NCBI GenBank assembly: GCA_937868035.1
Contig: CALMLK010000353.1
Span: 1-7,159 of the forward strand
Source: an uncultured Alphaproteobacteria bacterium
GTDB taxonomy: Bacteria > Pseudomonadota > Alphaproteobacteria > Rhizobiales > Aestuariivirgaceae
Direction of reading: 5' to 3'
Length of the DNA stretch: 7,159 nucleotides
How positions within the stretch are numbered: position 1 is the first letter of the stretch; each line of letters opens with the position of its first letter. This document shows positions 1-6,509 of this stretch, in pieces. Under the pieces are notes generated by a model. It was not told where the DNA came from. It saw nothing but the letters and a program-made list of their open reading frames with translations, and did no database searches. The position numbers and the translations under genes are program-made.

Positions 1-79
1 GCTCATTGCTTCCCGGCATGATGAACTTGGCAATGGCGCCAACCACTGCGCCGATGATGATGGTCCAGATGATGCTCAT
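1..79 (-). CDS. GlsB/YeaQ/YmgE family stress-response membrane protein (partial, C-terminus off the left edge)
   Basis: Only the first 26 codons are present. They begin MSIIWTIIIGAVVGAIAKF and continue IMPGSNE. This is the first transmembrane helix and the following short loop (K-F-x-M-P-G) typical of the GlsB/YeaQ/YmgE family, a group of small inner-membrane proteins of about 80-90 residues (known from the family). The same start pattern recurs in the complete paralogue at 632-895 (MTDVLWTISIGFVAGLIAKF), which supports both calls. An AGGAGGA ribosome binding site (83-89, read on the minus strand) sits 3-4 bases upstream of the ATG. The gene is divergent from the YidB-family gene at 205. The biochemical role of the family is not established; members are often stress-induced. 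The rest of the protein cannot be judged here. Confidence 0.85.
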   Translation of the reverse strand, partial: MSIIWTIIIGAVVGAIAKFIMPGSNE

Positions 80-112
80 AGCGTCCTCCTCGATCCCCAC
101 CGCGGGGTCGGG

Positions 113-137
113 GGAAATCTATACGCCGCCGTGCGTC
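113..137 (+). promoter_or_regulatory. Candidate EcfG-type (general stress) promoter upstream of the YidB-family gene
   Basis: GGAAA at 113-117, 16 bases, then CGTC at 134-137. This resembles the alphaproteobacterial general-stress sigma factor pattern GGAAC-N16/17-CGTT with one mismatch in each element. Transcription would begin near 143, about 60 bases before the start codon. Matches this loose occur by chance, so this is a weak suggestion. Confidence 0.22.
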
Positions 138-192
138 GCCGCAATGCCTTGCAATCGTCAAGAAGCGCTCCAATATGAACCCCACCATTTCA

Positions 193-198
193 GAGGAG
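193..198 (+). promoter_or_regulatory. Ribosome binding site that sets the YidB-family start
   Basis: GAGGAG lies 6 bases before the ATG at 205 and 3 bases before the ATG at 202. An in-frame ATG at 175 lies upstream of this site and has no comparable Shine-Dalgarno sequence. The site therefore favours 205 (or 202) as the start. Confidence 0.7.
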
Positions 199-204
199 AT
201 CATG

Positions 205-582
205 ATGGCCCAGTCTAACACCATGCTGAAAGCGCTTCTCGGCCTCGCCGTCGTGGCAGGCTGGCAGAACCGCGACAAGATCGGCGATTTCGTGAAGAAC
301 CTGGGCGGCCAGGGCAGCGGCGACCACCCTGCCGGGGGGCTCGGCGGCCTGATCGACAACTTCAAGAAGGCAGGCCTCGGCCAAAAGGCCGACAGCTGGG
401 TTTCCTCGGGCCAGAATGAACCGGTCTCGGAACCCGAGATCGAAAAGGGCGTCGGCGGCGACACGATCGACGATCTCGCCAAGCAGACGGGCCTCACGCG
501 CGATGAACTGCTGAAGCGCCTCGCCGAAGTTCTTCCCGGCATGATCGACAAGATGACGCCCGCCGGCAAGATGCCGAGCTGA
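205..582 (+). CDS. YidB family protein (DUF937)
   Basis: A 125-residue protein, close to the length of E. coli YidB (about 130). The core carries the family hallmark: a G-rich segment GGLGGLIDNFKKAGLG, then ADSWVSSGQNEPVS, then an acidic helix, D-x-I-D-D-L-A-K-Q-T-G-L-T, and a C-terminal LPGMIDKMTPAGKMP. This matches the known order of YidB proteins (G-L-x-ADSW-x-S-x-G-x-N-x-P-[IV]-S ... LP-x-x-[IV]-D-x-[LM]-TP-x-G). I see no signal peptide and no convincing transmembrane segment. The N-terminal stretch MLKALLGLAVVAGW is only moderately hydrophobic. The function of the family is unknown. The start at 205 is chosen for the GAGGAG spacing; 202 and 175 are in frame. It stands alone between two convergent or divergent YeaQ-type genes and is followed by a strong terminator. 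Confidence 0.88.
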   Translation: MAQSNTMLKALLGLAVVAGWQNRDKIGDFVKNLGGQGSGDHPAGGLGGLIDNFKKAGLGQKADSWVSSGQNEPVSEPEIEKGVGGDTIDDLAKQTGLTRDELLKRLAEVLPGMIDKMTPAGKMPS

Positions 583-605
583 TACCGCATTCACGACTAC
601 AGAAG

Positions 606-633
606 ATGCCCCGGCGTACCGGGGCATTTTTTT
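606..633. terminator. Rho-independent terminator after the YidB-family gene
   Basis: Perfect inverted repeat ATGCCCCGG (606-614), loop CGTA (615-618), CCGGGGCAT (619-627), with a run of seven T (627-633) on the + strand. It begins 23 bases after the YidB-family stop. Read on the minus strand the hairpin follows an A tract and is followed only by TCTTCT, so it would be a weaker terminator for the convergent YeaQ-type gene, whose stop codon lies in the T run. Confidence 0.9.
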
Positions 634-895
634 ATGGGGCCTGCCGCCGCTTCGCCAGCCAGCCCCAGAGGAACAGGATGGCGATGGCGCCGATGATGGA
701 GACAACGAAGTTTCCCTGTTCTCCGGGCCTGAGATAGCCCACGAACTGCCCCAGGAATGTGCCGACAAACGCGCCCGCGATCCCGAGCAGCGCCGTCAGC
801 ACGAAACCCTTCGGCTCATTCTTTCCCGGCATCAGGAACTTGGCGATGAGGCCCGCCACGAAACCGATGCTGATGGTCCACAGCACATCCGTCAT
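632..895 (-). CDS. GlsB/YeaQ/YmgE family stress-response membrane protein
   Basis: Complete 87-residue protein, the usual family length. It has three predicted membrane helices: about residues 4-22 (VLWTISIGFVAGLIAKFLM), 31-54 (FVLTALLGIAGAFVGTFLG and on) and 63-82 (FVVSIIGAIAILFLWGWLA). The loop after helix 1 has the family K-F-x-M-P-G motif. The short C-terminus is basic (KRRQAP). These are small inner-membrane proteins, often stress-inducible, of unknown mechanism (family knowledge). The start aligns with the partial paralogue at 1-79. The upstream Shine-Dalgarno is poor (GGCGGC directly before the ATG). The stop of the upstream exported-protein gene lies only 7 bases away, so translational coupling in one operon is likely. 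The TAA stop (632-634) overlaps the T tract of the convergent terminator. Confidence 0.88.
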   Translation of the reverse strand: MTDVLWTISIGFVAGLIAKFLMPGKNEPKGFVLTALLGIAGAFVGTFLGQFVGYLRPGEQGNFVVSIIGAIAILFLWGWLAKRRQAP

Positions 896-902
896 GCCGC
901 CA

Positions 903-1919
903 TCACGCCCCGAAGAAGGTGCGCGCCATCACGGCGACGATGGTGGAGAAGGAGCGCACCGCATCCAGCGGCACGTTCTGCCCGGAGAAGGTGCCTGTCG
1001 CGTCAATCTCGCTCGCCACCTTGTCCGTTGCGCCATCGACGTCCACGTCAACGAAGGCGCTTTCCTTCATGATGATCTGTCCGGAGATGCCGTCGGCGGT
1101 GGCGAAGAGATCGGCATCGCCCTCAGGCGCGGCGAACAGCGCATCGTCACTGCTCGCATCCACGCTGGGCAGTGTCAGCGTCAGGTCATACTGATGCTGA
1201 TTGCCCACATTGGGTGTCGCGGTGAATGGCATGTTGCCTTTCAGCGCATACTCCTTGCCGCCGCATTTCGCCTTGACGTCGATGAACCATGACTCGGTCT
1301 GGTAGGCGTAGATCATGTCGCCGTTCCACACGCAGCCCTTGTCGGAGGGAAGCCCCGCAGAGGGGACGGTGAAATTGTTGAGCTGCACCGTATCGACGCG
1401 CTCGTCGATGAGGCCGGACTCGGTTGTCTTCATGCGCTTGAGGATGGTGTCGCGAAGAAGGCTCGCACCCGTGCTCGCCACTTCCGGCTTCAGCATCATG
1501 GAGCCGGCGAAGCGCCCGTTGGAGGCGGCGACCTTGCCGACGGCGAGATAGTTGGTGGCGAGATTGGCGCCATCCGTGAAGCCATCCGCCTTCACCACCC
1601 AGCCACCGGAATATTGCGTGCGCTGCAACTTCTGCCCATTGGCAGGATTGAGCAGCGCTCCGTTGCCGGTGACGGCACAGGATTCCGCCTGTCCAGAAAT
1701 GATGCCCGCCTGCGCCGCCTGGCAGGTGATCTTCAGGCTCGTTTCCACCTGACGGTCCGCGAGGCCGACGGTGAAGCTGTCCTTGTTGGCAGGATCTCGC
1801 AGCGAAGGCATCGAGGCCTTCATGCTGAAGGAGACCGTATCGGCCGCATGCAAAACGCCAGCCGTGGCGAACAGGGCCGTGGACGCAACTGCGGCGCGAA
1901 GCAGGCTGTGAATATTCAT
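903..1919 (-). CDS. Exported protein of unknown family with four cysteines
   Basis: A 338-residue product that I do not recognise. Residues 1-25 form a clear Sec signal peptide (n-region MNIHSLLR, hydrophobic AAVASTALFATAGVL, cleavage after LHA), so the mature protein is periplasmic or secreted. The mature part is rich in T, S, G, V and alternating hydrophobic residues, which suggests mostly beta structure. It has exactly four cysteines, at about 66, 81, 196 and 219; the spacing suggests two disulfides, C66-C81 and C196-C219 (inference). No catalytic motif, lipobox or C-terminal anchor is visible. The C-terminus ends in a hydrophobic stretch, VAVMARTFFGA. The start at 1919 is chosen over the in-frame ATG at 1946 because GGAGG (1926-1930) lies 6 bases upstream and the signal peptide begins there. 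It is followed after 7 bases by the YeaQ-type gene, likely one transcript. Confidence 0.85.
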   Translation of the reverse strand: MNIHSLLRAAVASTALFATAGVLHAADTVSFSMKASMPSLRDPANKDSFTVGLADRQVETSLKITCQAAQAGIISGQAESCAVTGNGALLNPANGQKLQRTQYSGGWVVKADGFTDGANLATNYLAVGKVAASNGRFAGSMMLKPEVASTGASLLRDTILKRMKTTESGLIDERVDTVQLNNFTVPSAGLPSDKGCVWNGDMIYAYQTESWFIDVKAKCGGKEYALKGNMPFTATPNVGNQHQYDLTLTLPSVDASSDDALFAAPEGDADLFATADGISGQIIMKESAFVDVDVDGATDKVASEIDATGTFSGQNVPLDAVRSFSTIVAVMARTFFGA

Positions 1920-2212
1920 ACTTATCCTCCCGTATGAGTGTTCCAAGGTGCGCCGAACCTGTCTTCTCGCCCATGAATGCAGGCTGAACGGCTGCGGGCG
2001 ATTGTCGCGGCAGGAGACCCCATGCCCTTGTTTTTGCGAGTCTGGCGTGTGCCCCGCCGCTTCACGCGCGCTTCACCTGTTCGGTTGCCTGGGGGGTCAC
2101 AACGAGAGCGTGAAAAGCCAGAAAGCGAAAGAGTCCTGGTTTCAAGTGCGCCATACATCGCAATTGTGCCTTGGGGTCAACGAAGTAGCTTGGGTGAACA
2201 GGGGGAACCAAG
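1920..2212. other. Divergent intergenic region with no firm feature
   Basis: 293 bases separate the exported-protein gene (minus) from the small hypothetical gene (plus). A weak minus-strand promoter pair is TTGACC (2180-2175), 17 bases, then TGTATG (2157-2152), which would leave a leader of about 230 bases. A short direct repeat CGCTTCAC occurs twice near 2059-2077. I see no convincing terminator, RNA gene or coding region. Open frames here have no ribosome binding site and no recognisable protein character. Confidence 0.4.
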
Positions 2213-2491
2213 ATGAACCAGATGACGAGCCTGAACGACAACACAGCCGGTGGCAACCTCTCTTACGATCATACGCAGAGGCTGCTGCGAGAGGCTTTCC
2301 AGCCCGAAGCCGACCCCGCCCGCTTTGAAGACCTTCAACTTGACCGGGAGGCTGCTGCGGCGTTCATCGCCGATCAGGCAACGCTATTGAGCGCCATTGC
2401 CCATGCGGCCGGACTGTCCACGGTGAAGATCATCACCGACCTTCTCTACGTGAATGCCTTCGGGGATGCAGCACCGGGCGAATTCTCCTGA
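2213..2491 (+). CDS. Small acidic hypothetical protein
   Basis: A 92-residue product of no family I recognise. GGGGGAA (2201-2207) precedes the ATG by 5 bases. The protein is acidic and alanine-rich, with no cysteine, no signal peptide and no membrane segment, so it should be a soluble cytosolic protein. Two amphipathic helices are likely: YDHTQRLLREAFQ (about residues 18-30) and REAAAAFIADQATLLSAIAHAAG (about 45-67). The C-terminal part, KIITDLLYVNAFGD, is more hydrophobic. It converges on the regulator gene with 6 bases between the two stop codons. It could be a partner or target of that regulator, but only position suggests this. That it is a gene at all rests on the ribosome binding site, ordinary residue composition and lack of overlap. 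Confidence 0.62.
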   Translation: MNQMTSLNDNTAGGNLSYDHTQRLLREAFQPEADPARFEDLQLDREAAAAFIADQATLLSAIAHAAGLSTVKIITDLLYVNAFGDAAPGEFS

Positions 2492-2510
2492 ACTGCTTCA
2501 CTCCAGTTCG
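2489..2510. terminator. Weak hairpin across the convergent stop codons
   Basis: GAACTG (2490-2495), eight bases, CAGTTC (2504-2509), with a possible T-G wobble outside. The repeat spans the ends of the small hypothetical gene and the regulator gene. It could help end both transcripts, but no T tract follows on either strand and the stem is only 6 bp. Confidence 0.25.
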
Positions 2511-3379
2511 AGCATTGCCGAATTGATGATGTGATCAATGTCAGGCAGTTGGAGTGTGGGCCCGCGGAGCGAATCCGGCCGCATCACCTGTTGCACGAAC
2601 CGCGGCACAGCTTCATCGCGGACTTGCAGCACGCCGCAGGAGTTCAGGCCGTCGCGGCGCGACGTTGCTTCCGGTAGGCGCTCCAGTACACAGCGGCAGG
2701 CCAACGGTCTTCCAGCCGCATGAGTCATGGTCAGGCCGACGAAGAACCGTTTGGAAAGAATATCTGAAGTGAAATTGATCACCGATACCTGAAAGGGTGC
2801 GCTGCGGTTTCGCCCCATCAGCGAAATCTCGCCCTTGGATGCAAGGGCAACGCCGAGGTGACGCCCTCTCACGGAGACTTCCGACTTGCCGATCTGTTTC
2901 AGCCGCGTGAGGCGCGTGAACATCAGTGTGTGCTTGTGCCACCACACCTCCATGTAGGCACGCACCAGATAACCGGCGAAGTCTGACAGCGGGAAGTAGA
3001 TGTGATAGCGGCCCGCCGTAAAGGCGGTGTTCTCCAGCCGCGTGACCGATTTGATGTCCGGCATGTAGACGTTGAAGATGCGTTCGAGGTCCCGGCCCAG
3101 ATGGCCAAGCCGCGCATTCACCGTTGTGCCATCGCCGTCCGGCTGCGCTGATCCCGGTGCGAAAGGAACCGCCAGCAGGGCGTCTTCCGTGACGCCGAGG
3201 CGTTGGCAGATGCGGCGCAGCACCGTGGCACTCGGAATGGCGCGGCCCGCGAGGTATTTGTTGAACTGCTGCCGGTTGATGCCGGTATCGCGGCAGATAT
3301 CGGCAATGGATGATTCCGCCGCGCAAAGCGTGCGGAGATTGGACGCAAATACAGCGTGCCCCTCTGACTTCCCGGTCAT
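2498..3379 (-). CDS. HTH transcriptional regulator (XRE/Cro-CI-like) with an unrecognised C-terminal domain
   Basis: 293 residues. The N-terminus (about 10-68) is a helix-turn-helix of the Cro/CI type: SIADICRDTGINRQQF is the HTH pair, NKYLAGRAIPSATVLRRICQ follows it, then LGVTEDALL, the usual order of such domains. A short linker rich in G, P and D (about 75-88) leads to a domain of about 200 residues that I do not recognise. It contains ERIFNVYMPDIKSVTRLE, GRYHIYFPLSDF, YMEVWWHKHTLMFTRL and a strand-rich second half with CRCVLERLP. It could be a ligand-binding or oligomerisation domain; no membrane segment or enzyme motif is visible. The frame is open upstream to 3838, but this would overlap purA. 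The start at 3379 is preceded by AGGGGGAAG (3381-3389). The gene is divergent from purA, 313 bases apart. Autoregulation through the intergenic region is plausible but not shown. Confidence 0.82.
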   Translation of the reverse strand: MTGKSEGHAVFASNLRTLCAAESSIADICRDTGINRQQFNKYLAGRAIPSATVLRRICQRLGVTEDALLAVPFAPGSAQPDGDGTTVNARLGHLGRDLERIFNVYMPDIKSVTRLENTAFTAGRYHIYFPLSDFAGYLVRAYMEVWWHKHTLMFTRLTRLKQIGKSEVSVRGRHLGVALASKGEISLMGRNRSAPFQVSVINFTSDILSKRFFVGLTMTHAAGRPLACRCVLERLPEATSRRDGLNSCGVLQVRDEAVPRFVQQVMRPDSLRGPTLQLPDIDHIINSAMLELE

Positions 3380-3445
3380 TCTTCCCCCTGACCGGCCAGA
3401 TGACCGGCTGGAAGCCGCCGGAGGAGAGGCCGGCCGCTTCACAAT

Positions 3446-3465
3446 ACAAACTGTCTCACGTTTGT
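3446..3465. promoter_or_regulatory. Inverted repeat, possible operator for the adjacent regulator
   Basis: ACAAAC (3446-3451), eight bases, GTTTGT (3460-3465). The dyad is 67 bases upstream of the regulator start codon and about 230 bases upstream of purA. XRE-type regulators often bind dyads of this size near their own gene. Binding here is inference. Confidence 0.35.
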
Positions 3466-3488
3466 TTTTGCTTCGCCACAACCTCCCG

Positions 3489-3517
3489 TTCACAAGGCTG
3501 ATTTTTGTGGATTTAAG
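3489..3517 (+). promoter_or_regulatory. Candidate purA promoter
   Basis: TTCACA (3489-3494, 5 of 6 to TTGACA), 17 bases, TTTAAG (3512-3517, 4 of 6 to TATAAT). Transcription would begin near 3524 and give a purA leader of about 170 bases that includes all the hairpins described below. A second -10-like AATAAT (3525-3530) has no good -35. This is pattern matching only. Confidence 0.4.
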
Positions 3518-3538
3518 TACTGAAAATAATGGGCAATA

Positions 3539-3574
3539 TTTCCCGACCCGGAGGTTATCGGGAAACGATTTCCC
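3539..3574 (+). promoter_or_regulatory. Three alternating complementary segments in the purA leader (two mutually exclusive hairpins)
   Basis: Segment 1 TTTCCCGA (3539-3546) pairs perfectly with segment 2 TCGGGAAA (3558-3565), an 8-bp stem with an 11-base loop. Part of segment 2, GGGAAA (3560-3565), also pairs with segment 3 TTTCCC (3569-3574) across a 3-base loop. The two stems cannot coexist. Such an arrangement is used in RNA switches, and in DNA it could equally be repeated operator half-sites. The loop of the first stem contains GGAGG (3550-3554), with no start codon at a useful distance. Confidence 0.4.
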
Positions 3575-3621
3575 TGTGTTCCAGCGCATCCGGCCCTGTT
3601 GCGCGCGGCGGCAAATCCTGT

Positions 3622-3692
3622 ATGAGCCATCAACGGCCCCCCGGACCAGATGAGTCTGCGGGGCCGTTTTCGCGTCTTGAAGGAAGAATGTG

Positions 3693-3693
<1 letters not shown>
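3622..3693 (+). CDS. Possible 23-codon leader peptide overlapping the purA start
   Basis: ATG at 3622 opens a 23-codon frame (starting [11 protein letters not shown]) whose TGA at 3691-3693 overlaps the purA ATG as TGATG. The frame runs through the whole terminator-like stem at 3632-3668. The upstream Shine-Dalgarno is weak (GGCGG about 10 bases before). It holds Pro-Pro-Gly at codons 6-8, a sequence known to slow ribosomes when EF-P is limiting. A short frame like this can easily arise by chance in GC-rich DNA, so its status as a gene is doubtful. Confidence 0.25.
3632..3670 (+). terminator. Terminator-like hairpin just upstream of purA
   Basis: AACGGCCCC (3632-3640) and GGGGCCGTT (3660-3668) form a perfect 9-bp stem. 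The loop may hold a further short stem, GGAC (3643-3646) with GTCT (3654-3657). Four T (3667-3670) end the right arm, two of them within the stem. There is no upstream + strand gene that needs termination: the nearest, at 2213-2491, is over 1.1 kb away. The stem therefore either attenuates purA or is a remnant or a processing element. The T tract is short for a strong terminator. Confidence 0.42.
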
Positions 3694-4985
<1,292 letters not shown>

Positions 4986-4987
4986 GG

Positions 4988-4997
4988 GACGCGCGTC
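4988..4997. repeat. 10-bp perfect palindrome at the purA/EAL convergent junction
   Basis: GACGCGCGTC lies between the stop of purA and the stop of the EAL gene and overlaps the first two bases (TC) of the EAL stop codon. With no loop and no T tract it is not a normal terminator. It may be chance in GC-rich DNA. Confidence 0.3.
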
Positions 4998-6420
4998 AGA
5001 ACTCGAACCGCATCGGTGCGGGGGGTATGTCTTCTTCCGGAGACTTCATGTTTTTGAGCGAGGCGGCGAAGCGCGTCATGATGACGGCGGCGACTTCGGA
5101 TTCGGGAACGGGCTTGCCGCAGAGATAGCCCTGGATGAAATCGCAGCGCTGGCTGCGCAGCAGTTCCGCCTGTTCCACCGTCTCGATCCCTTCCGCCGTG
5201 ACCTTGAGTCCGAGGTTGCGGGAGAGGTCGAGGATGGTGCGCAAAAGACCTCTCACCTGCGGACGCGTCTCCATGGCCTGGATGAAGGAGCGGTCGATCT
5301 TCAGTTTCGAGAAGGGGAACTTCCACAGGTAGCTGAGACTGGAATAGCCCGTGCCGAAATCATCCATCACGATGTGGCAGCCCATTTCACGGAGCGCCGA
5401 AAGTTGCGACATCACGATCTCGGTGTCGCTCAACATGGTGGACTCGGTGATCTCCACCTCCATGCGGTAGGCGGGGAAGGATGACAGTTCGAGCGCGTTG
5501 TGCACGTCGCTGAGGAGATGCCCGCTGAGAAACTGTTCCGGCGAGAAATTGATCGAGACGAGAAGATGCGGTGGCCAGTGGGAGGCAACGCGGCAGGCCT
5601 CCACCAGCACCCAGGCGCCGATCTTCTGGATCATGCCAGTCTCTTCCGCCACGGGGATGAACTCCGCCGGTGAGACGAAACCAAGCGTCGGGTGGTTCAG
5701 CCGGATCAGCGCTTCCATGCCCGCCAGTTCGCCGCCGGAGGTCTGGAAATAGGGTTGGAAGGCAAGCGAGAAGTAGCCGTTTTCCAGCGCCTCGTTCAGC
5801 GCCATCTGCACATCCTGCTTGCGCTTCACCGCCTGTTCCAGCGCCGGATTGAAGAAGGCGTAACCCGGGCCGCCGCTCTCCGTGGCCGCCTTGTAGGCAA
5901 CGCCCGCCCGGTGCAGCAGCATGATGGAATCCGCGTCCATCTTTCCCGCCAGCGCCACGCCTGCCGCGGCCTCGATCGTCAGTGTGCGCTCCACCCAGTC
6001 GATGGGTTCATCCAGCAGTTCGATGAGACGCTTCGCCGTGACCAGAGCCTCCAGCGCCTCGGTGATGCGCGGCAGGAAGATGGCAAAGCTCCAGTAGTCG
6101 AGGCGGCAGATCAGGCAGTCGCTGGGAATGGCATTGGAAAGCCGCGCCGCGAGCGCCGAGATCACATAATCGCCCACATGCCGTCCCAAGGCACCGGTGA
6201 TGCGCGGAATGCCCCGGATCCCGATTTCAATCACGGCACACTGCTGGGCGAGCGGCGTAGACTTTGCATCGGCAAGAAAGTGTTCGACGCGCTTGAGAAA
6301 GGCGGAGCGGATGAGAAGGCCGGTCAATTGGTCATGGCTGACCAGATGCTGTACGTCCTGTTCCAGCACACTGATCTTGCGGCGCAATTCCGCCAAGTCC
6401 TTCTCGGATACTTCCGCCAT
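4996..6420 (-). CDS. c-di-GMP phosphodiesterase: degenerate GGDEF plus intact EAL domain
   Basis: 474 residues, soluble, no membrane segment. Residues about 3-28 form a short coiled coil (LAELRRKISVLEQDVQHL). Residues about 29-195 are a GGDEF domain that begins HDQLTGL, but the active-site loop reads RLDYWSF where RLGGDEF is expected, so diguanylate cyclase activity should be lost. Residues about 205-450 are an EAL domain with all expected catalytic residues in place: E236 (EAL), N291 (SINFSP), E323 (EITES), D353-D354 (MDDFGTGYSS), K374 (LKIDRSF), E410 (TAEGIET) and Q430 (IQGYLCG). It should hydrolyse c-di-GMP to pGpG with Mg or Mn. The GGDEF half may bind GTP and regulate the EAL, as in some relatives (inference). 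The start at 6420 matches the coiled-coil onset; the Shine-Dalgarno is weak. An in-frame ATG at 6495 has no ribosome binding site. The gene converges with purA and diverges from the CAP gene. Confidence 0.93.
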   Translation of the reverse strand: MAEVSEKDLAELRRKISVLEQDVQHLVSHDQLTGLLIRSAFLKRVEHFLADAKSTPLAQQCAVIEIGIRGIPRITGALGRHVGDYVISALAARLSNAIPSDCLICRLDYWSFAIFLPRITEALEALVTAKRLIELLDEPIDWVERTLTIEAAAGVALAGKMDADSIMLLHRAGVAYKAATESGGPGYAFFNPALEQAVKRKQDVQMALNEALENGYFSLAFQPYFQTSGGELAGMEALIRLNHPTLGFVSPAEFIPVAEETGMIQKIGAWVLVEACRVASHWPPHLLVSINFSPEQFLSGHLLSDVHNALELSSFPAYRMEVEITESTMLSDTEIVMSQLSALREMGCHIVMDDFGTGYSSLSYLWKFPFSKLKIDRSFIQAMETRPQVRGLLRTILDLSRNLGLKVTAEGIETVEQAELLRSQRCDFIQGYLCGKPVPESEVAAVIMTRFAASLKNMKSPEEDIPPAPMRFEF

Positions 6421-6469
6421 TCCTGTTGCCCTGCCCCTGGGGCGACTGATTCGACTCTTAGGATTATCC

Positions 6470-6487
6470 GATTTAAGTGAGTAAATC
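6470..6487. promoter_or_regulatory. Inverted repeat in the EAL/CAP divergent region
   Basis: GATTTA (6470-6475), six bases, TAAATC (6482-6487). It is centred between the two divergent start codons (89-bp gap), where a shared operator would be expected. A -10-like GATAAT (minus strand, near 6469-6464) sits beside it without a good -35. Confidence 0.3.
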
Positions 6488-6509
6488 CTTGTCATTTTTG
6501 AAAGTTGGC

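Larger units (their letters stand above)
3380..3692. other. Regulator-purA intergenic region, AT-rich and full of inverted repeats
   Basis: 313 bases between divergent start codons. From the regulator side it holds a 6-bp inverted repeat (3446-3465), an AT-rich stretch with promoter-like hexamers (3489-3530), three alternating complementary segments (3539-3574), a terminator-like stem (3632-3670) and a short reading frame running into purA (3622-3693). These parts are listed separately. I see no match to a riboswitch class that I know. Confidence 0.6.

Noticed and set aside
3..768. Two long minus-strand frames (3-590 and 190-768) opposite the YidB gene
   Set aside because: They lie antisense to a gene with clear family motifs, lack ribosome binding sites and show arginine, serine and proline-rich shadow composition.
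1186..1974. A long minus-strand frame (262 codons) overlapping the exported-protein gene
   Set aside because: It is an out-of-frame shadow of the gene that has a signal peptide and GGAGG site. Its composition is rich in R, H, Q and G.
1948..2328. A 126-codon + strand frame across the intergenic region
   Set aside because: It has no ribosome binding site, mixes coding and non-coding sequence and overlaps the better-supported gene at 2213.
5692..6480. A 262-codon + strand frame antisense to the EAL gene
   Set aside because: All EAL and GGDEF motifs are on the minus strand. The antisense frame has shadow composition.
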